Source: Dipteris shenzhenensis
Taxonomy: Eukaryota > Polypodiophyta > Polypodiopsida > Gleicheniales
Direction: 5' to 3' (one strand)
Assembly (NCBI GenBank): GCA_047967505.1
Contig: CM106541.1
Length of the DNA stretch: 64,000 bases
Part shown: positions 1 through 12,300 of the stretch, piece after piece
How the letters are laid out: each line of letters opens with the position of its first letter
How positions within the stretch are numbered: position 1 is the first letter of the stretch
Made by a program: the position numbers and the translations under genes
The notes under the pieces: model-generated
The model's database searches: none
What the model was told of the DNA's origin: nothing
What the model saw: only the letters and a program-made list of their open reading frames with translations

Positions 1-599
1 TCATAGCATATGTATGAATTATGGGCACTCCTCCCCTCAGAGTCATTGGTGGTCTATTGCCATTACTACAAAAGCCATCACTCTTATATACAAGGCGTGA
101 CATAACCAACATCCCACCCTTGTAGAGCTGATGATCCCCTGTCACAAGAAAAAAGAAGTGTCGAAGGATGACATGGCCTTTCTCATATCTAACTTGCTAT
201 ATCTAACCACTCTCTATGCCAATCTCATAACCTCACTTTCCCTTGCTGTTACGACCCTCTTAATCTTCCCGAAGCTCTAGCCAAATATCTTCCCTTGCTA
301 TTATGACCCTCTTAACCTTCCCCAAGCTCCAACCGAATATCTACTCCATTGTCTCTTTGCTCATGCCTCCCACCACTTCCAAATCACCCAACTTACTAGC
401 CCCTCACTCCTAACTTCTTTCCTACCCTTGATAATACTACCCCTTAGGATTACCAAGTTGCTCATCACCTTTGATACTACTTGAGATGCCATCAACAGCA
501 ACGGACCTGATCTTTGACTTTGAATATCAAGATCTAGATAATCCAAATCACACTCCCAAGCTAGATTCCAATGATGGGTATGATTTTGATGTGATACCA
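1..599. other. non-coding flank left of Copia A
   Basis: No gene is recognised here. Short open frames on both strands show no family resemblance. The stretch contains one imperfect 52-bp tandem duplication, listed separately. It may include the far end of the 3' LTR of the neighbouring minus-strand Copia element, whose outer boundary could not be fixed. Confidence 0.5.
240..343. repeat. 52-bp imperfect tandem duplication
   Basis: Two adjacent copies of a unit that starts CCCTTGCT and ends near AATATCT. The second copy starts 52 bases after the first and differs at several positions, mostly transitions. No coding meaning is seen. Confidence 0.7.
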
Positions 600-786
600 C
601 TTCTAAGTAACCCCATTAAGGATTTCTACAACGGACGCAAGAACGGAAGAGGGAGAGAGAGAAACAGAGAGCCACACAAGTTTTGGTGGGTGCAGAACAC
701 CCTAATCTTCTTTTTCATTCATTTATATATGCATTTGAGTATTGTACATAACCGGGGTAAAGGCACAGTGACCTTTAACCCCCACA
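600..786 (-). repeat. 3' LTR of Copia A (outer end uncertain)
   Basis: On the minus strand a purine-rich tract (GTGGGAGG) is followed at 786 by TGTGGGGGTTAAAGG, a typical LTR start. The inner boundary is well supported. The outer boundary near 600 is a guess, because no second LTR is available for comparison. Confidence 0.55.
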
Positions 787-853
787 ACCTCCCACTTAAA
801 GGACAATGTGCCTTTAAGGGAGAACAACCAGTGAGCATACTATCCAATGCCCA

Positions 854-2502
854 TCAATACACGACAATACTCAAACCGCTGATTAGGTAGACTCTTCTCA
901 GCATATCTGTAGGGTTATCATCTGTATGAACCTTGACAAGCTCTATGCACTTGTCCTCAAGTACCTCCCTGATGAAATGGTACCTGACCTCAATGTGTTT
1001 GGTCTTTGCATGAAAGGCCAGATTCCGTGCTAGCTGAATAGCACTCATGGAATCACTATGCAATGTCTGTACACCTGTATGAATCCCCAAATCTCCCACT
1101 AGCCGATCAAGCCATATAGCCTCCTTGCAACCCTCTGTGGCTACAACATACTCAGCCTCTGTGGTAGACAAAGCAACACACTTCTATGCGTGAGACATCC
1201 ACGACACTGCACCACCTATAAAGGTGAACACATAACCAGAAGTGGATCTCCTACTATCCACATGCCTTGCATAGTCTGAATCTATGTACCCAAGTACACG
1301 CATGTCTCCTCTACCAAAGCAGATGCACATGTCCTTGGTACCCTTCATGTACCTCATGATGCACTTAACTGCCTCCCGATGCCTCTTTCCTGGATTAGCC
1401 ATATACCGGCTAACAACTCACTACAAATGCAATGTCTGGTCTAGTAGCTATCATAGCATACATAAGACTCCCAATTGCTGATGCATAAGGAACCTTGGCC
1501 ATCATGGCCCTCTCCTCATCTGATTTGGGACTATCTGTATGACTCAGTTTCACATATGGATGCAATGGAGTACTCACTGCCTTCCCCCCCTCCATATTGA
1601 AATGCTGCAATACTTTTGTAACATACTCTGTGAAAGCCAAAGGAGTTTCTTACTCCGATCACGCGTGATGCGCATACCAAGAATATGACCTGCAAGTTCC
1701 AAATCCTTCATATCAAAGGCCTCATGCAACTTGGCCTTTAATGCATCTAGCTCATAAGTATTCTTGCTAGCCAATAACATATCATCCACATATAGTGCCA
1801 GGATTATCAGGCTATTATCATTAGCCCTTTTAGTGTAGAGGCAATGATCAATTTCACTCCTTCTAAGACCTTGGGACCAAATGAAAGCATCAAACTTCTG
1901 ATACCATTCTCTAGGCGCTTTCTTAAGACCATAGAGACTCTTCTTCAACTTACAAACTGAATGCTCTTTGCCCTTTTCTTCAAAGCTTCCGACTGCACCA
2001 TGTAAATTTCCTCATGCAAATCCCCATGCAAGAAAGCTGTCTTGACATCGATCTGCATAAGCTCCATATCCTCTGATGCCACTAGTCCAAGCATGCATCT
2101 AAGTGTGGTCATCTTCACAACCGGAGAGAATATCTCATCAAAGTCCACACCCTTCTCTTGCTTGAACCCTTTAGCGACCAAACGGGCCTTGTACCTAGGC
2201 ACATCATCACCTGTGACCTTCATCTTGTAGACCCATTTACATGGCAATGCTTTCTTTCCATGTGGCAAAGAAACCAAGTCCCAAGTTTTATTCTTCATAA
2301 GTGAACTCATCTCTGATTGCATAGCATACTCCCACTTGCGTTGATCCTTGTGCATCATGCCCTCTCTGTAGCAAGAAGGCTCCCTACAATCAGTAAGCAT
2401 CACATAGTCTACCCCTGGAACAAACCTATCAGGCGGTCTAGACACTCTAGATGATCTTCCCAAGGGCATTTTAGCTTGCTGTCCCACCTGCATATCAGCC
2501 AC
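854..2502 (-). pseudogene. Copia A reverse transcriptase and RNase H (frameshifted)
   Basis: The minus strand encodes the Copia reverse transcriptase in several frames. The N-terminal part (1945-2502) has the W-x-Y-K-x-K region and IDVKTAFLHGDL. The next part (1574-1948) has YGLKKAPREWY and the catalytic motif YVDDMLLAS. The linker (1410-1640) has the TRPDIAF motif. The RNase H part follows at 854-1402, with DSDYA, RRSTSGY, STTEAEYV and TKHIEVRYHFIRE. Frame changes near 1945, 1600, 1405 and 1175 make this a pseudogene. Family assignment is firm; function is lost. Confidence 0.9.
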
Positions 2503-2895
2503 ATTTGGCTCATCATTTCCACCAATAGATGATCCATCATCTACCCTTGATTATATACCTATGGGAGTATTTGGTGGTACCATTTCTTGCACATTTGGTG
2601 CATGGACAGCCACTCCCTAGCATTAATTATTGGGACCACGGTGGACTCTGTTCTTTCGCACATCCAGAGAGCCGAGATGTCTATCAACATATGCAGGCGG
2701 ATCCACATCCTGGAAAGTGATTCTCCTCATTTACACATCCCTCATGGGTGCCTTATGCATCTTCTTCTCATTGAAGACTACATCATGGCTGCATATGATC
2801 TTCTTTGCTTTTGGATCCCAGAGACGATAACCCATCTCTCCACTTTCACCATAACCCAGAAAGATGCATTTCCTAGACTTAGGATCTAGCTTCTT

Positions 2896-4270
2896 TCAAA
2901 GCTCTTTTGGCACATGTCCATATGCCTCACACCCAAATATACGCAAATGAGAGTAAGAGGGCTTCTTGCCACTCCATGCCTCTTCAGGAATACCACCATC
3001 CAAACTCTTACTAGGTGATCTATTGATCACATGCACTGTAGTCTTCATTGCCTTATCCCAAAAACCACCAAAAAGACTTGCATTGGAAAGTATGCATTGC
3101 AACCTTTCTTGAATGGTACGGTTCATCTTTTCTGCAATTGGATTTTGCTATGGAGTACAAGGGGATGTGAGCTCCCTCTTAATCCCACGTGTATCACAGA
3201 AATGCTGAAAGTCATGAGAGAGATACTCTCCACCATTGTCAGTCCGTAGGCATTTAAGCGTTCTACCTGACTGATTCTCAACCAAGGCTAGCCATTTCTG
3301 AAATACTTGGAACACATCACTCTTGCGAGCTATAGCATAAGCCCACACTTTCCTAGTTGCATCATCAATGAATGTCACATAGTATTCAGCCCCACCTAAT
3401 GACCGTGTAGGGATGGGACGACATACGTCTGAATGCACCAAATCAAGCTTTTCAAACTCTTTCTTTCCCCTTCTTTTATGGGCTGATTTAGTCTGCTTCC
3501 CATAGAGACAGTGCTCACAAAATTCAAAATCAGAGAAACTCAAATGCGGTACATAACCCAAACAGCATAAGAGTTTCATTCCATTCTGGCTCATGTGCCC
3601 CAACCTGCAATGCCACAAAGAAGTGCTTGGCTGCTCGGTTATTGCAACAACATGATCAAATACCCCTGATACATGTAAGGGATACAAAATCCCACACTTG
3701 GCACCCCTGGCCAAAAGCATAGAGGCCTTCTGAATTTTCCAACTCTGAAAGCCAAAAGTGGTGTGAAAACCAGCATCATCTAGCTGACCCACTGAAATAA
3801 GACTCTTGGTCATCTTAGGCACATGTCTCACATGTTTCAAAATAAATGCAGACCTATTTGCAAAAGAAAACTTTATGTCACCTACTCCCACTATGTCACA
3901 TGCATAGTCATTTCCAAGATGCACACAACGTGTCTTTCCACTGTCATAAGTGGAGAACCATTCCCTATGGGGAGTAACATGGAATGAAGCACCAAAATCC
4001 AAAATCCAATCCTGGGAATATGCATCATCTGAAGTGGTAAGCAACTCTACAGATAAAGTAGACATGAAGAGAACGTCATTGTCACTATCATGTGTGACTG
4101 CGTTGATCTCCTCGATCTTCACTTTTCCTTTGTCCTCCCTTGGACTCTCTTCCTTTTGATTTGCACCCCAATTTGCATTCTTTTTCTTATCCTTTTGCTC
4201 TCTTTTCAGCTTGGAGCAATCCTTTTTCATATGGCCCTTCTTGCCACAGTGGTAACACTCAATGTTCCGT
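2896..4270 (-). pseudogene. Copia A zinc knuckle, protease and integrase
   Basis: On the minus strand, 4214-4262 encodes a gag-type CCHC knuckle (CYHCGKKGHMKKDC). The protease active site follows as WILDFGASFHVTP. The aspartate is kept, but the usual D-S-G is D-F-G, which should impair the enzyme. GAG-pre-integrase follows (LWHCRLGHMSQNGM, then CEHCLYGKQ), and then the integrase core with HSDVC, FIDDATRKVW and RTDNGGEY. A break at about 3140 separates the last integrase part (2896-3126), which has NRTIQERLQC and INRSPSKSLDG. An in-frame stop upstream separates it from gag. Confidence 0.9.
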
Positions 4271-4356
4271 GCCCTAGATTTGCTACGAGACTTCCCTCTT
4301 TCTTAGGACTTCCCCTTGAACTGTGATCTGTCCCTTTGCACATTTAAGGCTGCATC

Positions 4357-4983
4357 CTACTTGTTGCCATCCATAGACTTCCGTCTAATCTCCTTGGCCA
4401 ACAAGCTACCCACAACATCATCAAATTTCAGTACTCCACCAGGTGCAGAGTTACTGACAGATGTACGGAAGGTATCCCATGAGGATGGCAATGCACATAA
4501 GAGAAATATTGCCTTAGTCTCCCCATCAAAATTCATCTTCTGAGCCTGAAGCTGGCTGAAAATAATATTGAATTCATTCAAGTGAGAAGCAATGGAGACC
4601 CCTTCCTTCATCTGTAGCTCAAACAACCTCTTCATGAGGTAAACTTTATTAGAGGCAGTTTCCTTCTCATAAGTGGCACACAATTTCTTCCACAAATCTT
4701 CCATAGTCTGCTCATTTACTACTGTGAAATAAACTGACTCTGCAAGATGAAGTCTAATAGTAGACTTTGCTAATGCATCCAACTCATTCCAATCATCCTC
4801 AGACATATTTGCAGGCTTAGCTTCAATCCCTGCCAAGGGTTTAATCTGCTTCTTTTGAATAAGCACATCCCTTATCTGTTCTTTCCACAAAGAAAAGATT
4901 CTCCCATCAAACTTTTTAATGTTGAAAAACTCCTTTTCAGACATGGAAGAGGATGCCATGATGCAAATAAAGCAAAATCCCAA
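4357..4983 (-). pseudogene. Copia A gag (UBN2-type capsid)
   Basis: A 208-codon minus-strand open frame matches the gag of plant Copia elements. Visible marks are KFDGRIFSLWKEQIRDVL near the N-terminus, then LWKKLCATYEKETASNK, LMKRLFELQMKEG, a SHLNEFN-type segment and LLCALPSSWDTF. The likely true start is the methionine of MASSSMSEKEFF at about residue 9. The frame is open, but the downstream zinc knuckle and pol are in other frames after stops, so it is scored as part of a dead element. Confidence 0.85.
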
Positions 4984-5087
4984 ATGCTAGTGCCTACAAG
5001 AGAGAATCACACCAAATACTATGTGCACCCAAATGTGTATGCCACAATAGAGTGAAATATCAACAAAAGTCAAAGCTCAAAGCATAA

Positions 5088-5892
5088 AAAGATACAGCTG
5101 ACTCATCTGTTGCTGCCACGAAAATGCAGCTCAAGCAAGAGTTGCACAATGTGCAGAGAGAAAATACGAGCATCAATGACTACCACATGAAGGTGAAGAA
5201 AATTGCAGATGCACTTGCTTCCATTGGGTCGCCAGAGGAAGATGATGATTTAGTTTCTTTGACCTTGAATGGTCTAGGAAAGGATTATGCACAGTTCCGG
5301 ACATCCATTGCCGTCCGTGAAAAATTTCTTGATTTTGAGGAGTTGTTTGCTCTTCTAATTTCTGAAGAGCAGAGAAATGGTGGTGCATCTTCTTCAGGAG
5401 GAACTTCAAAAGAAACTGTCTTCTACTCAAATGCTGGAAGAGGTAGAGGCAGAGGTAAAGCAAGCCAATCTGGAAGCCGGATCTGGAGGACGTGGTAGAA
5501 ATCAGAATATGCAACAAACTCAAGAAAACCAGTCCTATGGAGGAGGATGTGGTAGCTCTAGAGGCAAGGGGAGCCAAAGAGGTCGTGGTGGATGGCAGAG
5601 AGGCCAAAATGCAAACAGCAATGTTGAATGCTACTACTGTGGTAAAATGGGTCATATGGCTAAAGACTGCTATAAAAAGCAGAATGACATCATGAATGGA
5701 AAATTGCAGCAAGGGAATTATGCATCTTCTAGTAGACAGGGTGATGACAAAAATGAGCATCTATTTATGGTGCAGCACATGACCAATTCTGTGACAAATG
5801 CAGAAGAAAGCAATGATGTGTGGTATGTTGACTCAGGTGCATCAAACCACATGACAGGTCATGCAGAAATGCAAGGAAAATGGAAAGACTAG
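5088..5892 (+). pseudogene. Copia B gag C-terminus, zinc knuckle and protease start
   Basis: Gag begins part-way through the UBN2 domain with MQLKQELHNVQRENTSINDY, then LNGLGKDYAQF and a Gly/Arg-rich tail. A frame change near 5380-5490 is needed to reach the zinc knuckle CYYCGKMGHMAKDC (about 5629-5670) and the protease active site WYVDSGASNHMTGH (about 5821-5862). The catalytic DSGA is intact. A stop at 5890 cuts the protease. About the first 100 residues of gag are missing. Confidence 0.85.
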
Positions 5893-6931
5893 GATTTGTG
5901 GAGACTGGTGATGATACTACACATCCTATAGTGCAGATTGGCTGGCTTCTGTTGGTCAAATGGTTGAGCAGGGCTTGCAGGTCAGATTTAATCCTTATGG
6001 ATGCTTTGTTGAGGATATGAAAAATAATGGTCGCTTGATAGAAAAAGGAAAGAAGAAGGGCAGGATGTTTACGTTGGATGCAGACATGCCTGAATTGAGT
6101 GCAGCAATGTTTGCACATGGGACCGGTGTAGTTGCAGATATTGATATCTGGCATAAACGCATTGGTCATGTTAATGTACAGCGACTTAAACCAATGTAGG
6201 CCCAAAATATTATTGCAGGATTGCCTACATTCAAGGTTATAGAAATGCATAAGTTATGTGAAGCCTGTCAATTTGGAAAACAGGCAAGGAAACCATTTCC
6301 TAGACATGTTCAAGAGAGTAAGAAGCCATTGGGATTAATCCACTCTGATGTGTGGACTACTAAAGCTGCATCTATTGGAGGCTCTCATTATTTTGTCACT
6401 TTTATTGATGACTACAGCAAAAAAGTTTGGGTGTATTTTATGAAAAAGAAAAGTGAAGTGTTTGGGCATTTCAAAGCTTTTAAAGCTATGGTTGAAAAAG
6501 AAACAGGCCTGCAAATAAAATGCCTAAGGTCAGATGGAGGGGGAGAGTACCTCTCAAATGAGTTTACAAGGTTCCTACAGGAGCATGGCATAAAGCATCA
6601 ATATTCATGCAGTCATACCCCACAGCAAAATGGACTTGCAAAAAGGAAAAACACACATATTGGAGAGGTATCTCGGGCCATGCTAAATGAAAAAGACCTA
6701 CCAGATTATTATTGAGCTGAAGCAGTGGCTACAGCAGTTTACATAATGAACAGGACTCCCACTGCAGCAATACATGGCATGACGCCAGAGGAGATGTACA
6801 CTGGTAGGAAACCAGATATTTCTCATTTGAAAATTTTTGGTTACAGTGCCTATGTTCATGTGCCAGATGAGTTGAGGTCCAAGTTGGATCCAAAAGCTAA
6901 GAAGTGCATCTTTATTGGTTATTCTCTATAG
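5893..6931 (+). pseudogene. Copia B GAG-pre-integrase and integrase
   Basis: GAG-pre-integrase residues are seen at 6148-6190 (IWHKRIGHVNVQRL) and 6250-6290 (LCEACQFGKQARKPF). The integrase core has HSDVW, FIDDYSKKVWVYF, RSDGGGEYLS and CSHTPQQNGLAKRKN, so the catalytic D, D and E positions are visible. A TGA at 6713-6715 stands where FWAEA is normal, consistent with a TGG-to-TGA change. Further stops occur at 6197 and 6929. Confidence 0.88.
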
Positions 6932-9032
6932 CAGAAATGGTATAGATGCTATAACCCTTCTACTCGTAAGTTTACAATGAGCAGAGATGTTGTTTTTTAT
7001 GAGATGAGCAGCTGGTATAAACCAGTAAATGTGATTGATGATGTAGATGCACAAAATGGTAATGCTGCACAGAATTCACAGCAGCATTCACAAAATATTA
7101 GTGGACCTGCAGTGTTCTCTAGCAGTTCACATACTTCGCCATGGACAGGCAGATTGAGATCAAGAGAGTCTCCTCAAAGCAATGCAGATAGTGGTATGCA
7201 GGTATCATGAAAAGGAAAAGAGAAGGTAGATCAGCCCATGTTTGATATGAATGCAGGTCACTCTTATGTGGATGGTGAATCTAGTGGCTCAGAACAGAGC
7301 ATTGATGATGAGTTGGGTATTCCTTCTATTGTTACACCTGAACTAAGGAAGACCAGGGATGTTTTGAGAGCACCTGGAAGTGAGCCTATTTTGCACAGGT
7401 CTACTAGAGCTAGGTATCCTGTGGATAGGCTGAAATATGATGAATTTACATCCATTCACTATGCCTATATGGTCAAAGTGATACAGGAACCAGAACCCAC
7501 TTCTTTTGAGCAAGCCATGGGAAAAGAAAAATGGGAGAAAGCCATGGATGAAGAAATGGATGCCTTGGAAGCAAATGCTACATGGGAATTGGTGCCTTTG
7601 CCTAAAGACGAGAATGCAATTGGTTGTAAGTGGGTTTATAAGGTTAAGCACAATGCAGATGGTTCTGTGAACAGATATAAGGCAAGATTAGTTGTCAAGG
7701 GGTATGCACAAACATATGGCATTGATTATGAAGAAACATTCAGTCCAATTGCAAGGATGGCAACCGTAAGAGCAGTCATTGCTATGGCTGCATCAAAGGG
7801 ATGGTCTTTACATCAGATGGATGTAAAGAATGCCTTCTTGCATGGCGATTTGCAAGAAGAGGTCTTTATGGAGCAGCCACCAGGTTATGTTCATGCTGTT
7901 CATCCTGAGTTTGTTTGCAGGTTGAAGAAAGCCTTGTATGGCTTGAAGCAAGCACCTAGAGCATGGTCTGACAAGATAGGATAGTATCTTGTCACTATTG
8001 GCTTTCGGATTTCCAAGGTAGATTTCTCACTTTATGTGAGAAAAATAGAGAAAGGTATTATGCTGCTTGTCATTTATGTTGATGATTTGATCATCACAGG
8101 TGATAGTGATGAAGATATCCGTCATGTGAAAATGCTATTAAAGCAGAAGTTTGAGATGAAGGATTTGGGAGAGCTGCGTTATTTCTTGGGCATTGAGGTG
8201 ATTAGATCACCAAGTGGGATACAACTCTTGCAGAGGCAGTATGGATTGGACATGCTGTCCAAATATGGGATGACAGGTTGTAAGCCTATTTCAATTCCTT
8301 TGGAGCAGAATGTGAAGCTAAGCGCAGATGCAGGTGAGCTTCTGGAAGACCCTACTATGTACAGACGCATAGGAGGAAGTTTGATTTATATGACTATTAC
8401 CAGGCCAAATTTGAGCTATGCTGTTGGATTGAAAATGTTTATGCAGGCTCCAACGAAACCGGATTTGGATGCGGCTAGATGCATACTCAGGTATGTGAAG
8501 TCCACATTGCAGTAGTATGGACTATTTTATGAGACTAGGGTTCAGATACAGTTGCATGGATAGACTGATGCTGATTGGGCTGGTAGTATTTCTGATAGAC
8601 GATCTACCAGTGGATATGTGTTCTCTTTTGGGAGTGCTGCAGTCACTTGGAGCAGCAAGAAACAGCCTACAGTTGCCTTGTCGAGCACAGAGGCTAAGTA
8701 CAGGGGTGCATCAATGGCTGCATGTGAGGTAGCTTGGTTGCATAAGCTACTTTATGATATGCATCAGTCTATAGATGGGCCAGTTGTCATTTATTGTGAC
8801 AACATGAACAGTATACACTTGGCAAATAACCCAGTTTATCATGCTAGAACAAAGCACATTGAGGTGCATTATCACTATGTGCGGGAGAAGGTTTTACTAG
8901 GTCTTATTGATCTAGTTTATGTCAGCACAAAGGATCAGGTAGCTGACATATTCACGAAGGCATTGGGCGCAGAGAAGATGCGCAAGTTTAGAGACCTGCT
9001 TGGTGTGCAGGAATTGGGATTGAGCTCGAGGG
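6932..9032 (+). pseudogene. Copia B reverse transcriptase and RNase H
   Basis: The reverse transcriptase starts near 7490 with [20 protein letters not shown], then [39 protein letters not shown] and [11 protein letters not shown] stop at 7982 precedes IYVDDLIITG (about 8072-8101), the catalytic YVDD motif. RNase H appears at 8500-9000 with [55 protein letters not shown] and ADIFTKALG. Stops at 7208, 7982 and 8513 and a frame change near 8520-8620 inactivate it. Confidence 0.9.
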
Positions 9033-9035
9033 GAG

Positions 9036-9382
9036 TGTTGAGATATCGAGCTCCACTCGTGATATGCCAGGGTGACCGTTGTGCATTTATGTTACCGACT
9101 TGTTAGCTGCAGATGTGGTTGGTACACCGCCCATGAATAATACTTGGATGATAGCTATCCTTATGTACTCTAGTTCGTGGCTCAGTTAGTATGCCACCTT
9201 AGTTAGCTGAGTTTGGTTTGAGACCCACATATAGGGTTCTTCTATTTCTTTGTACTAGAGTTCTTTTGGCTTTCACAACTAAGAAGAGGAAAACTGTTTT
9301 CAGCCTCCACATTTGTGTGTATTCCCCCATTGTGTATGTGAGAAAGCCGCAAGTGAGACTCCTTCTCTCCCACTATCTTCAC
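9036..9382 (+). repeat. 3' LTR of Copia B
   Basis: A purine-rich tract (CGAGGGGAG) ends at 9035 and TGTTGAGATATCGAGC follows, the expected polypurine-tract/LTR junction. The end is placed near TCTTCACA at about 9382 because no second LTR exists to compare. Its length of about 350 bases is normal for plant Copia. Confidence 0.65.
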
Positions 9383-12300
9383 ATCTACTAGGTATAAGTC
9401 AAATGCCATATGTACATGTGTAAATACAAAGTATTACAATCATTTAGACATAGTTGAGGCAAAGAACCTACGAGTGCATAAGTGATTACAATGGTACAAG
9501 GTTCCAAATAGAAGAATATTATGGAATGTTGCACTCAAAGAAGCTCCAAAAATTGCAATATATGATTGCCACCAATATCTGCACCACTACACAACCCTCC
9601 CAAAAATTGCAATATATGATTGCCACCAATATCTGCACCACTACACCACCCTTCCAAAAATTGCAATATGTGATTGCCACCAATAACTGCACTAATACAC
9701 CACCATTCCTATCGCATCTCCCCAAAAACCATATGCCACAATGAATTGAACACCATGTGTAGGTACTGCCCTTGATGTTAGTATGGCCCTAACATAGTAT
9801 GTGCCTCCATGTGAACATTGTATCTTTGCTAGAGTACTTTGAAGAAGCATTGTAGATGCAATCTATAGTAGTAGTACCCAAAAAGTTTCTCATAAGAGCA
9901 TGCTCAAGCTCAACACCCATCAACTTGTACATCAATTGATCAATCACCTTGTAGTGCACTATATAGGCTTGGACATCATCTACACAAGCTACCATGCACA
10001 TGATTTATCACACATCAATCTTCATTAATTGTCCTTAGCCATGTAGTTGGTTCCATCAGCTCGCAATATAGCCATGCAATTGGTTCCATCATTTGGTTGA
10101 TTTCCATGCTGGTCAGCATTGTCATGTAATTTGGATCCATCTGCATGGTCTGCAACATCTTAACTTGTAGCATCTCTTTGATAGCAAAATCATCATCATC
10201 ATCAGCATAATCCCTGTGATCAAATCTGCTTGGTAATGGTTGTAATCATCACCTTGATCAGGCAAGTTGTAACACATGCAGCCTGAAAACATCTTGCCAA
10301 AGGATCGAAGGTTGCCAACAAGCAATCCAACACAATTCATGTGGCAATCCCAATCGACACTAGAGCATAGACCGCTGCCAGCATTTGGAATTCTTCCTAC
10401 CAGAATGCAACCACATAATCATTGCATTCGAAGAAATGGCATGACTACACTACCCTTCTATACTATAACTATGAGTAACCTCTCTCAAAAATCACCCACC
10501 AGCTTTGATATATTCTTATATTCTCGTAAGATTAGAGGATTTATTGTTATAATACCATCTATCCATACATTGATAATTCTCATGGTTGATTCACGATCGT
10601 GATTACATCTCTATTTATTGCTACTACATGTCTGGTTTAGATATCTCGGATTTGTGTCTCCATTGCTACATGTGTCATGTTGATCAATGTTTGCAGTACC
10701 ATTTGCATCCCAAAAATAGAAGTTTTCATCGCATCTTGTTACTTCAAGGTAATTACACTGCACCTAAGCCATATGCAACCACAATACTCTTTAGACTTCA
10801 GGTTAGGTCTACAATAGCACCTTCTAGATGTAGGACATGTATCCTCTTTGACACCCACCATCAATGCCAAGACTATGACATTGTTATCCCTCTATCTTGG
10901 TCACATACCAGTGTGCATCCTTGACCAAGCACTAGCCCTTCCATCATGCATCAAGCTGTATGGACGTTTGGGAATTTTTCATGAATGCAAAAGGTAGACA
11001 AATTAGTTAGATTGTTTCGTAAACTTTTCTTCACCTTAGTAGCTTCTCAATGGAATATCTAGCCTACAGTAGCCCATAGATTGTCAACCCTCTTGGGTCT
11101 AGTTTGATCTACCTCTTGGCCATGTGAGGCTCCAGTAAACATCTCCCATTACTGAATTGCATGTCACATCAAGATGATGACCTTGGGTTCCTCCTTAGTA
11201 AGAGAAAGACCTTGCATGCAGCTCTTGATCACCGTAGGTTGTTCTCACTCTATTGCTACTACTAGAACCACTGATATGTGCCATCTTCTTGAGCTCAGGT
11301 GCTCCCAAAATTTATAAAGTGGTGACCTCCACTCAAAAAATCATGGGTGAATGTTTAACACTATGGGTCACTTCCACACAAATATGACCTAATAAAGCTA
11401 AAAATTCACCAAAGTTGTAAGTGGTGACCTCTGCTCAATTATGATGTAGTAAGTTCCTAGCTTTATTTCAATTGTAACACTATGAGAGTTTCATCTCTAC
11501 CTCCTTCTTCCATGTTTGATAGTTTCTCAATGACGTAAGACTTTTATTTATTTGCTTGTAAATAAATAAAAATAAATAATTTAAATTAAATTTCAAACCT
11601 TAAGAGTTTTACTTGTATACATGTTTAAATAAAAATAAAAATAAAAATTAAATGTAATCATAAACTTGAATTTAAATTCCATAGTTAAAGTTAGAAATTT
11701 AGATTGATTATCATGAACTTTAAATTAATTTTGAGCTAAGTATATTTAAGCCAATTCCTTTTAAATCAAATAAAACTACATTTTTCAAATAAAAGTAAAA
11801 TTGTATTATATTATTTCAAAACATAAAGTTAATTAAATATTTTTTTATTAAAAAATAAATACATTTAGTAAATTTTTAGTATATTTAGATTCAATGTTTT
11901 TTAACCCATTGTTGTTGTCGCCCATGATATATAGCTCCCTAGGTGTGATTTTCAAACTAGCAGGGGCTTGTAGATTTCATCTAAAGCAAGAGGAGCATGC
12001 CAAGATTCTCGCTCCCATTTTTTGGGCCCTGCAAAGGTCCCAAGGGATGTCTTGGTTTTTAGATCCATAGTTTTGAAGTTAGTTCATTTGGTCAATTTGA
12101 CCATCCCAAATTGTGGTTAGTATAAGCCTTAAGTGTGTGTTAGTAAGCTTTTAGTGTTTAGGGTTTAAGGTTTTTGTTTGCTTGTGGAGGTCCTAAATGT
12201 TCTTGTCTTTTTTTGTTGTTAAATGGTTGTGTCTTTTGTTAGGTATTTCTCTTTAAAGATAGAGGCTCTCTTTATCTCTTGTATGATACCACCTTTATAT

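Larger units (their letters stand above)
600..5087 (-). mobile_element. Ty1/Copia LTR retrotransposon A (decayed, 5' LTR missing)
   Basis: Read from right to left, the minus strand gives gag, CCHC zinc knuckle, aspartic protease, GAG-pre-integrase, integrase, reverse transcriptase and RNase H. This is the Copia order, with integrase before reverse transcriptase. The 3' LTR begins at 786 after a purine-rich tract. No 5' LTR or primer-binding site follows the gag start: about 100 bases upstream of gag the sequence changes directly into the plus-strand Copia B at about 5088. Several stops and frame changes break the polyprotein, so the element is not autonomous. Confidence 0.9.
5088..9382 (+). 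mobile_element. Ty1/Copia LTR retrotransposon B (5'-truncated)
   Basis: The plus strand carries gag from mid-domain, CCHC, protease, integrase, reverse transcriptase, RNase H, a purine-rich tract and a 3' LTR. The 5' LTR, leader and N-terminal part of gag are missing: gag-like codons start at about 5088, immediately next to the leader of Copia A in the opposite orientation. Stops at 5890, 6197, 6713, 6929, 7208, 7982 and 8513 and frame changes interrupt the polyprotein. Confidence 0.9.

Noticed and set aside
590-600. TGGTATCA on the minus strand next to the Copia A LTR, like a primer-binding site
   Set aside because: Only eight bases match, the following bases differ, and it is on the wrong side for this element. 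Taken as chance.
9546-9707. Regularly spaced repeats that might suggest a CRISPR array
   Set aside because: Repeats are directly adjacent with no unique spacers, and the genome is a plant. It is a tandem repeat.
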